Assembly (NCBI GenBank): GCA_003535955.1
Contig: DPZM01000303.1
Coordinates: 1 to 10,620 of the forward strand
Reading direction: 5' to 3'
Origin: Lachnospiraceae bacterium
GTDB taxonomy: Bacteria > Bacillota > Clostridia > Lachnospirales > Lachnospiraceae
DNA: 10,620 nt
Shown here in pieces: positions 6,177 through 10,620 of this stretch (positions within the stretch are counted from its first letter, which is position 1; each line of letters opens with the position of its first letter). Both the position numbers and the translations under genes were made by a program. The notes beneath the pieces are model-generated. The model was not told the origin of the DNA. It worked only from the letters and a program-made list of their open reading frames with translations, and ran no database searches.

Positions 6177-7235
6177 ATGGATATAGGAGCAATAGAAGAA
6201 ATAGTAAAAGACGCAGGTAAGATCATGGTTGAAGCCGTCAGGCCAAGGGTAATGGAGAAGAGCGGACATGCCAATTTCTGTACCGAAACCGATGAAAAGA
6301 TACAGGCTTACTTGACGAAAAGGCTTAAGGAGATCCTCCCCGAAGCTTCTGTCCTCGGAGAAGAAGATGGGAAGGATGTATTCACTGAGAAGATGAGCAG
6401 GGGATTCTGCTTTGTCATAGATCCGATAGACGGGACTTCCAACTTTATTTATGCATACCGTCCTTCGGTTGTATCGGTAGGACTCCTTAAGGATGGTAAG
6501 CCATATATGGCCGTTATATACAACCCTTATGACGATATGCTCTTTTCGGCTACTAAAGGAGAAGGAGCATATATGAACGGAGAGAGGATAATGTCTTCCG
6601 ATGAGCCGCTTGCCGATTCCCTTGCCGTGTTTGGATCAGCCCCGTATTATACGGAATTTCTGGATAAAACATTCGACATAGCAAGAAATCTGCTCCCCCT
6701 GTGCGTTGATCTAAGACGGTCGGGAACGGCTGCCTGGGACATGTGCTGTGTTGCCATGGGGCGCTGCAGCCTCTACTTTGAGATGAAGATACAACTGTGG
6801 GATTATGCTGCCGCAGCCCTGATAGCGGATGAGGCAGGCTGCACGGTTACCGATACGGAGGGTAATCCGCTCTCGTACGAGGGACCATCGTCTGTCCTGT
6901 GCAGGGCAAGGGGAGTTAAGGAGATTCCCGGATGCTTTCGGCATAAAACGGAAGGTCTTGAAGGGGCCAGGAAGGAGATCGAAGAGATCGACAGGCAGAT
7001 GGCAGCCCTTTTTACAAGACGCATGAAGTGTGCCGAAAGTATTGCGGATTATAAGTACCGTAACGGTATTCCTATATTGGATACGGGCCGTGAAAAAGCC
7101 TTAATTGAAAAAAACGAAGATCATATAAAGAATGAAGACATTAAAGGTCATTACAGGAGGTTTTTCAAGGGTATACTGGATATCTCAAAGGAATATCAGA
7201 AAGAAGTTATCGAAAAAAAGGAAGCCCGCCCCTAA
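6177..7235 (+). CDS. Inositol monophosphatase-family domain fused to a chorismate mutase domain
   Basis: A single uninterrupted 352-residue ORF with two enzyme domains. Residues 1 to about 250 are an inositol monophosphatase-type, metal-dependent phosphatase with all three signatures: GEEDG (61-65), DPIDGTSNF (82-90) and WDYAAAALIADEAG (208-221). Residues about 259-345 are an AroQ-class chorismate mutase (chorismate to prephenate). Using E. coli numbering in brackets, the active-site set is complete: Arg265 (11), Arg282 (28), Lys293 (39), Asp302 (48), Arg305 (51), Glu306 (52), Ser337 (84) and Gln341 (88). The first six keep exactly the E. coli spacing; the last two are shifted by one residue. 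The mutase product is the substrate of the prephenate dehydratase upstream, and no other chorismate mutase is seen here. The phosphatase substrate is unknown. The start follows AAAAGGTGA (6165-6173), 30 bases after the zorB-like stop, so the gene is probably in that operon. Confidence 0.9.
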   Translation: MDIGAIEEIVKDAGKIMVEAVRPRVMEKSGHANFCTETDEKIQAYLTKRLKEILPEASVLGEEDGKDVFTEKMSRGFCFVIDPIDGTSNFIYAYRPSVVSVGLLKDGKPYMAVIYNPYDDMLFSATKGEGAYMNGERIMSSDEPLADSLAVFGSAPYYTEFLDKTFDIARNLLPLCVDLRRSGTAAWDMCCVAMGRCSLYFEMKIQLWDYAAAALIADEAGCTVTDTEGNPLSYEGPSSVLCRARGVKEIPGCFRHKTEGLEGARKEIEEIDRQMAALFTRRMKCAESIADYKYRNGIPILDTGREKALIEKNEDHIKNEDIKGHYRRFFKGILDISKEYQKEVIEKKEARP

Positions 7236-7264
7236 TCGGGGTGAGCTTCCTCTTCCTTTTTTTT
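7213..7264. terminator. Bidirectional Rho-independent terminator between convergent genes
   Basis: AGGAAGC (7219-7225) pairs with GCTTCCT (7245-7251), and CGCCCC (7227-7232) pairs with GGGGTG (7238-7243, one G-U). A single C-A mismatch sits between the helices and the loop is TAATC (7233-7237). The plus strand has eight T at 7257-7264. The minus strand has seven T immediately after the stem (complement of 7213-7219). The stop codon of the phosphatase/mutase fusion (7233-7235) and that of the opposing small gene (7234-7232) both fall at the loop. Confidence 0.85.
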
Positions 7265-7402
7265 CCTGCGGTTCTTAACACATTCGGTTAAGAGGTATTC
7301 AATCTGGCCGTTGACCGAACGGAAATCGTCTTCCGCCCACGCGGCTATTTCGGCGTACAATTTCTCGGACAGCCGTAGCGGCACCTGCTTTTTTTCCGCC
7401 AT
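7232..7402 (-). CDS. Small ribbon-helix-helix (Arc-like) DNA-binding protein
   Basis: A 56-residue protein whose body, QVPLRLSEKLYAEIAAWAED (6-25) followed by DFRSVNGQIEYLLTECVKNR (26-45), fits the Arc/MetJ ribbon-helix-helix fold. VPLRL (7-11) is the DNA-contacting beta strand. Two helices follow, with the FRSVNGQIEYLL turn-and-helix typical of Arc-like regulators. The C-terminus is a basic/acidic tail. Such proteins bind DNA as pairs of dimers on tandem palindromes. The ATG (7402-7400) overlaps the slipin stop by one base (TAATG), so translation is likely coupled. A small GGAAG lies about 12 bases upstream. It is the natural candidate to bind the 29-bp palindrome at the slipin promoter and autoregulate the pair. 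That link is inferred from synteny, not shown. Confidence 0.8.
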   Translation of the reverse strand: MAEKKQVPLRLSEKLYAEIAAWAEDDFRSVNGQIEYLLTECVKNRRKKKEEEAHPD

Positions 7403-8409
7403 TAATACAGGCTTCCGGAGTTTACTACGGGCTGGGCATCATGGTTGCCGCACAGTACCACTAAGAGGTTACTTACCATTGCAGCCTTTCTCTCCTCATC
7501 AAGATTTACGATATCCTTCTCATTGAGACGATCGAGAGCCATCTCGACCATACCTACCGCACCGTCAACGATCATCTTACGGGCATCTATTATAGCCGAT
7601 GCCTGCTGCCTCTGAAGCATTACGGATGCAATCTCGGGTGCATATGCAAGATATGTTATCCTTGCTTCTATGATCTCAAGACCGGCATCGGTAACCTTGC
7701 CCTGTATCTCGTCCCTTATCCTGCCTGCCACAACCTCGGCAGAACCGCGAAGGCTTCCCTCGTCAGCATGTCCGTCGCCTGTTGTGTCAACATCCGTAGC
7801 CACATCATAGGGATAGATCCTTACAATATTTCTCAGTGCCGAATCACACTGGAGCGACAGATATTCCTTGTAGTTGTCAACATTGAATACCGCCTTGGCA
7901 GTATCTGTTACCTTCCATATTACGGCTATTCCGATCTCAACGGGATTACCCAGACAGTCGTTGATCTTCTGCCTTCCGTTATTAAGGGTCATTGCCTTTA
8001 AGGATATCTTCTTGCTGTAAACATTCACATTGGCACTTGAGTTGACATTGAGGTTGACTGTTTCCGGCTTGGCAGGTGATTCCCCGCTCTGGGCAAGCCT
8101 TGTGCCGGCTGCGGGGTTAACTGCGGTACAGAAGGGATTGACGAAATAGAAGCCCGGCTCCTTGAGCGATCCCTTGTAATTGCCAAAGAGAGTAAGTACT
8201 AAGGCTTCCTGAGGCTTTAACACCTTAAGACCCAGAAGGGGGAACCATCCGAATATGAAGATAAGGATCCCGAGGAACACGAAGAATCCGCCTATGCCGC
8301 CCAGCATTCCGCCCACGATACATAAGAAGAAGGCGAATACATAAGCGGCCAGTACGCCCAAAAGGACAAACATCCCGTATTTTTTATCTGTGTAGATTTT
8401 TTCCGTCAT
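7402..8409 (-). CDS. SPFH/Band 7 (slipin-type) membrane protein
   Basis: A 335-residue membrane-anchored SPFH protein. Two hydrophobic segments at the N-terminus (about 12-34 and 38-60, the second ending in GWFPLLGL) are followed by an SPFH domain (about 62-285). This domain has EALVLTLFGNYKGSLKEPGF and VNPF near its start and the YLAYAPEIASVMLQRQQASA segment near its end. A helical C-terminus ends in PVVNSGSLY. Family members oligomerise on membranes and organise microdomains or protect proteases and channels; the specific partner here is unknown. An ATG at 8427 is excluded because it would be part of the ribosome binding site AAGGAGGT (8424-8417) that serves the ATG at 8409. The Arc-like regulator gene follows with a one-base overlap. 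No NfeD-type protease partner is seen. Confidence 0.88.
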   Translation of the reverse strand: MTEKIYTDKKYGMFVLLGVLAAYVFAFFLCIVGGMLGGIGGFFVFLGILIFIFGWFPLLGLKVLKPQEALVLTLFGNYKGSLKEPGFYFVNPFCTAVNPAAGTRLAQSGESPAKPETVNLNVNSSANVNVYSKKISLKAMTLNNGRQKINDCLGNPVEIGIAVIWKVTDTAKAVFNVDNYKEYLSLQCDSALRNIVRIYPYDVATDVDTTGDGHADEGSLRGSAEVVAGRIRDEIQGKVTDAGLEIIEARITYLAYAPEIASVMLQRQQASAIIDARKMIVDGAVGMVEMALDRLNEKDIVNLDEERKAAMVSNLLVVLCGNHDAQPVVNSGSLY

Positions 8410-8424
8410 TTTTATGACCTCCTT

Positions 8425-8453
8425 CATAATGATATCATTATGATATCATTATG
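8425..8453. repeat. 29-bp perfect palindrome, candidate operator of the slipin/RHH operon
   Basis: Two 14-base arms (8425-8438 and 8440-8453) are exact inverted copies around a single central T at 8439. Each half holds a smaller 10-bp palindrome, ATGATATCAT (8429-8438 and 8440-8449). These are placed 11 bp apart, about one helical turn. Tandem palindromes in phase are typical targets of ribbon-helix-helix repressors, and one is encoded in this operon. The site covers the -10 box and the predicted start. Confidence 0.75.
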
Positions 8454-8467
8454 CAATGAAAAGTCAA
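8440..8467 (-). promoter_or_regulatory. Promoter of the slipin/RHH operon
   Basis: On the minus strand, TTGACT (8467-8462) is followed after 16 bases by TATCAT (8445-8440), a five-of-six match at each element. The -10 box lies inside the 29-bp palindrome. Transcription would start near 8433, also inside the palindrome, leaving a short leader with the ribosome binding site. Confidence 0.6.
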
Positions 8468-8488
8468 TAGGGATTCATATGATTTTTA

Positions 8489-8497
8489 TGGTATACT
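8489..8497 (+). promoter_or_regulatory. Extended -10 promoter for the cobyric acid synthase gene
   Basis: TGGTATACT (8489-8497) is a TGn extended -10 with a five-of-six TATACT hexamer. No good -35 is present at the right distance, which extended -10 promoters can tolerate. Transcription would start near 8504 and give a leader of about 120 bases. It is divergent from the slipin promoter. Confidence 0.5.
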
Positions 8498-8530
8498 TGT
8501 TTCAGAAAAACCATAGGAAACATGATAAAC

Positions 8531-8591
8531 TGAAGGTCATTGGATACGGAGACATGACAGGACGGGAAGAGTCACCTTCAAACCAATGACC
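8531..8591 (+). promoter_or_regulatory. Potentially structured 5' leader of the cobyric acid synthase gene
   Basis: Two perfect pairings are possible and share bases. GGTCATTGG (8535-8543) matches CCAATGACC (8583-8591) over 9 bp, and TGAAGGT (8531-8537) matches ACCTTCA (8574-8580) over 7 bp. They compete for GGT 8535-8537. An inner TGAC/GTCA pairing (8555-8558 with 8571-8574) is also possible. I do not recognise a known riboswitch class: no B12 box is visible, although a cobalamin gene follows. No T-run follows the stem, so any control would be at translation or by a protein. Confidence 0.4.
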
Positions 8592-8622
8592 GGGAGAAAA
8601 GCAATAGATCAAGGATACAAGC

Positions 8623-10149
8623 ATGGCAAAAGCGATAATGGTACAGGGGACGATGAGCAGTGCCGGTAAGAGCTTTATCGTGACCGGATTATGCAGGCTG
8701 CTTAAGAGGGAGGGTTACAGGGTGGCCCCCTTTAAGTCCCAGAATATGGCTCTTAATTCCTATATAACAAAGGACGGACTGGAAATGGGCCGGGCTCAGG
8801 CGGTACAGGCTGAAGCGGCGGGACTTGATCCGTCGGTACTTATGAACCCCATTCTGTTAAAGCCTACCTCCGATACGGGTTCCCAGGTAATCCTTATGGG
8901 AAGGTCTGTCGGGAATATGAAGGCCATGGATTATTACGCAAGGAAGAGAGAATACATTCCCCTTATCATGGATGCATACGGGAAGCTGGCAGGTGACTCT
9001 GATTTTGTTATCATCGAAGGGGCCGGAAGCCCGGTGGAGATAAATTTAAGAGATAATGATATCGTTAATATGGGCCTGGCCGAACTTACGGATGCCCGGG
9101 TCCTTATTGTGGGTGATATAGACAGGGGCGGTGTCTTTGCACAGCTGCTTGGGACAATGGAGCTTCTTGAGGCGGATGAGAGAGAGCGTGTCCTGGGCCT
9201 TATCATAAATAAGTTCAGGGGAGACGAGGCTATCCTCCGTCCGGGACTTGGGATGATAGAGAAGAGGTGCTCTAAACCTGTCCTTGGTGTTGTGCCTTAT
9301 TCGGATATAAAGATAGAAGATGAGGATTCGCTTTCGGAGGAACTTTTAAGAGGGATAAAGAAACCCGTTAAGATCAAAACGATAGATATAGCCATCATCC
9401 GGCTTAAGTGGATAGGGAACTTTACCGACCTTGACGCTTTTAAGACGGATAGAGACGTAAGTGTCCGCTTTGTCGACAGCCCGGATGATCTCGGGGCTCC
9501 CGATATGGTGATCATTCCGGGAACCAAGAATACCTGCGATGAAGCAGCCCTTCTGAATGACTCGGGACTGGGCACGGCTATAAGGGAACTGGCCGGGAGA
9601 GGCGTGCTTATTTTCGGTATTTGCGGCGGATATCAGCTTATGGGCATGACCATAGATGATGAGGCGGGAACCGAAGGCGGAAAAAGGGCGGAAGGACTTG
9701 GGCTGCTGCCGGTGGATACCGTGTTCCTTGATGAGAAAATAACAAAACGGGTTAAAGGATATACGGCGCTTCTTCCTCCGCCTTTTGAGAGCTTATCGGA
9801 ACTTGAGGTGTCAGGATACGAGCTTCACATGGGAAGGACCCGTTTGAGGGCAGGAGCGGTTCCCTTTTTAACCGGTGTTGTGGACGAAAACGGGACAGCC
9901 GGTTTGGAAGCGCGTGTTGACGGGTGTATACAGGGTAACTGTATGGGGACATATCTTCATGGTATCTTTGATGATACCGGATTCCGGGACAGCCTTTTAA
10001 AATACCTGTATAAAAAGAAAGGGCTTAAGGACAGGCCCGTTTCATCGGTTTCATATAAGAATTTTAAGGAGAGCAGGTATGATGCTCTGGCTGATATTAT
10101 CAGGAGAAGCCTGGATATTGAGAGGATATTTGGCAAACTCCGCTTTTGA
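8623..10149 (+). CDS. cobQ: Cobyric acid synthase (CobQ/CbiP)
   Basis: A 508-residue glutamine-dependent enzyme that amidates the b, d, e and g side chains of adenosylcobyrinic acid a,c-diamide in cobalamin synthesis. The N-terminal half is a dethiobiotin-synthetase-like ATPase with the P-loop variant GTMSSAGKS (9-17), FKSQNMALNS (37-46), EGAGSPVEINLRDNDIVNMG (132-151) and GDIDRGGVFA (164-173). The C-terminal half is a class I glutamine amidotransferase: FGICGGYQLMG (331-341, nucleophile Cys334), YELHMGRT (399-406) and YLHGIFDD (444-451, His446). Length is that of a complete CobQ. The start at 8623 follows AAGGA (8611-8615) at seven bases. No other cobalamin gene lies inside the window, so the gene may be isolated or belong to a scattered set. 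The CbiP name is used for the anaerobic pathway. Confidence 0.96.
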   Translation: MAKAIMVQGTMSSAGKSFIVTGLCRLLKREGYRVAPFKSQNMALNSYITKDGLEMGRAQAVQAEAAGLDPSVLMNPILLKPTSDTGSQVILMGRSVGNMKAMDYYARKREYIPLIMDAYGKLAGDSDFVIIEGAGSPVEINLRDNDIVNMGLAELTDARVLIVGDIDRGGVFAQLLGTMELLEADERERVLGLIINKFRGDEAILRPGLGMIEKRCSKPVLGVVPYSDIKIEDEDSLSEELLRGIKKPVKIKTIDIAIIRLKWIGNFTDLDAFKTDRDVSVRFVDSPDDLGAPDMVIIPGTKNTCDEAALLNDSGLGTAIRELAGRGVLIFGICGGYQLMGMTIDDEAGTEGGKRAEGLGLLPVDTVFLDEKITKRVKGYTALLPPPFESLSELEVSGYELHMGRTRLRAGAVPFLTGVVDENGTAGLEARVDGCIQGNCMGTYLHGIFDDTGFRDSLLKYLYKKKGLKDRPVSSVSYKNFKESRYDALADIIRRSLDIERIFGKLRF

Positions 10150-10233
10150 CTCTTGAATTAAGGAATCCCATTTGTTAAACTAACAGGGTACGTATAAGCA
10201 TATTTGGATGGAATCCGAAGGGAGGTGGTTTTT
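10150..10233 (+). other. Intergenic gap between cobQ and the mgtE leader ORF
   Basis: A gap of 84 bases. TATAAG (10193-10198) is a possible -10, but the nearest -35-like hexamer, TTGTTA (10172-10177), is only 15 bases upstream, so a promoter is uncertain. TGTTA-AAC-TAACA (10173-10185) is a small perfect inverted repeat without a T-run, so it is not a convincing terminator for cobQ. Confidence 0.3.
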
Positions 10234-10347
10234 ATGAAGAAGACTAAGGTCAAACAGACATCTGATGTTCCCCATCGATCGTTCATAAAAACTATCTGCA
10301 GAGGAGGATTTCATCATGTCTATGGAAGAGATCAAGGAGCTTATTGA
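10234..10347 (+). CDS. Small upstream ORF (37 codons) overlapping the start of mgtE
   Basis: A short ORF with a strong ribosome binding site (GGAGGT, 10221-10226) seven bases before its ATG. It encodes 37 residues, basic at the N-terminus (MKKTKVKQ) and otherwise without a recognisable domain. It reads through the ribosome binding site and start codon of the mgtE-like gene in another frame and stops at TGA 10345-10347, 32 bases inside that gene. Leader ORFs are known to control some bacterial Mg2+ transporter genes (for example mgtL ahead of Salmonella mgtA), but this peptide is not rich in Pro or Asp/Glu like those. It may act as a leader or coupling ORF, or it may be chance. Confidence 0.45.
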   Translation: MKKTKVKQTSDVPHRSFIKTICRGGFHHVYGRDQGAY

Positions 10348-10620
10348 CAGCAGGCAGTATACGAGGCTGCGTCAGGTGCTGGCTGAGTTTCAGGAGGCCG
10401 ATATTGCGGCCGTAATTGAGGAATTACCCAAAGATGAACTTATAAGGGTTTTCAGGATTCTGCCCAAAACAATGGCGGCAGATGTTTTTGCGTACCTTTC
10501 AATCGAAACCGAACAGATGATAATCACTGCCCTGACCGATCGTGAGGCTGCCAATATCATCAATAACCTTATGGCCGATGATGCTACCGACCTGATGGAG
10601 GAGATGCCGGCCGGAGTGGT
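10316..10620 (+). CDS. mgtE: MgtE-type magnesium transporter (N-terminal part, runs off the window)
   Basis: The first 101 codons of an ORF still open at the window's end. The visible part fits the MgtE N-terminal helical domain, a cytosolic Mg2+-sensing superhelix of short repeats. Examples are the segment AAVIEELPKDELIRVFRILP (about 29-48), AADVFAYLS (51-59) and the MADDATDLMEEMP segment near the end (residues 86-98). The CBS pair and membrane channel expected after it are outside the window. In the family this domain closes the channel when cytosolic Mg2+ is high. The ATG at 10316 follows GAGGAGGA (10301-10308) at seven bases; a second ATG at 10322 is less well placed. No M-box riboswitch is recognisable in the 166 bases upstream, but a small ORF overlaps the start. 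Confidence 0.88.
   Translation, partial: MSMEEIKELIDSRQYTRLRQVLAEFQEADIAAVIEELPKDELIRVFRILPKTMAADVFAYLSIETEQMIITALTDREAANIINNLMADDATDLMEEMPAGV

Noticed and set aside
3664..7235. Complete Zorya defence system
   Set aside because: No ZorC, ZorD helicase/nuclease or ZorE nuclease is encoded. The next gene is a phosphatase/chorismate mutase fusion.
8504..8622. Cobalamin riboswitch before cobQ
   Set aside because: The leader is too short and lacks the conserved B12 box and core motifs that I would expect to see.
10150..10315. M-box (ykoK) Mg2+ riboswitch before mgtE
   Set aside because: No recognisable M-box core and no terminator hairpin with a T-run lie in the 166 bases upstream.

Overview
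The window looks like chromosomal DNA from a low-to-mid GC Gram-positive anaerobe of the Clostridia, most likely a Lachnospiraceae relative. This rests on strong AGGAGG-type ribosome binding sites, sigma-A-type promoters, a slipin/Arc-type gene pair of the kind common in gut Firmicutes, and frequent AGG/AGA/ATA codons. The family assignment is an inference from style and gene content, not from a marker gene.

Layout. 34-922 (+): a CopZ-like metal-binding protein, then a cysteine-type glutathione peroxidase homologue behind a perfect consensus promoter. 927-1667 (-): an MgtC/SapB membrane protein with its own promoter, divergent from the next block. 1750-7235 (+): a phenylalanine block. It starts with a promoter, a Phe-rich leader peptide of 25 codons and an attenuator with mutually exclusive antiterminator and terminator hairpins. 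Then come prephenate dehydratase (catalytic domain only, no ACT domain), a type I DAHP synthase, an internal promoter, a ZorA/ZorB-like proton-channel pair, and an inositol-monophosphatase domain fused to a chorismate mutase domain. A bidirectional terminator whose loop holds both stop codons separates this from 7232-8409 (-). That segment has a small ribbon-helix-helix protein and an SPFH/slipin membrane protein under a promoter overlapped by a 29-bp perfect palindrome. 8492-10149 (+): cobyric acid synthase behind a potentially structured 5' leader. 10234-end (+): a 37-codon upstream ORF overlapping the start of a truncated MgtE magnesium transporter gene.

How the genes work together. DAHP synthase (entry to the shikimate pathway), the chorismate mutase domain (chorismate to prephenate) and prephenate dehydratase (prephenate to phenylpyruvate) cover the committed steps towards phenylalanine. 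The dehydratase lacks the usual Phe-sensing ACT domain, so ribosome-mediated attenuation at the Phe codons may carry much of the feedback. The ZorAB-like pair sits between these genes without the known Zorya effectors (ZorC/D or ZorE), so its role is open.

The strongest points for a second look are the Phe attenuator in a Firmicute-like genome, the phosphatase/chorismate mutase fusion with all eight AroQ active-site residues in place, the orphan ZorAB pair inside an aromatic operon, the slipin/RHH unit with its operator-like palindrome, and the overlapping leader ORF at mgtE.
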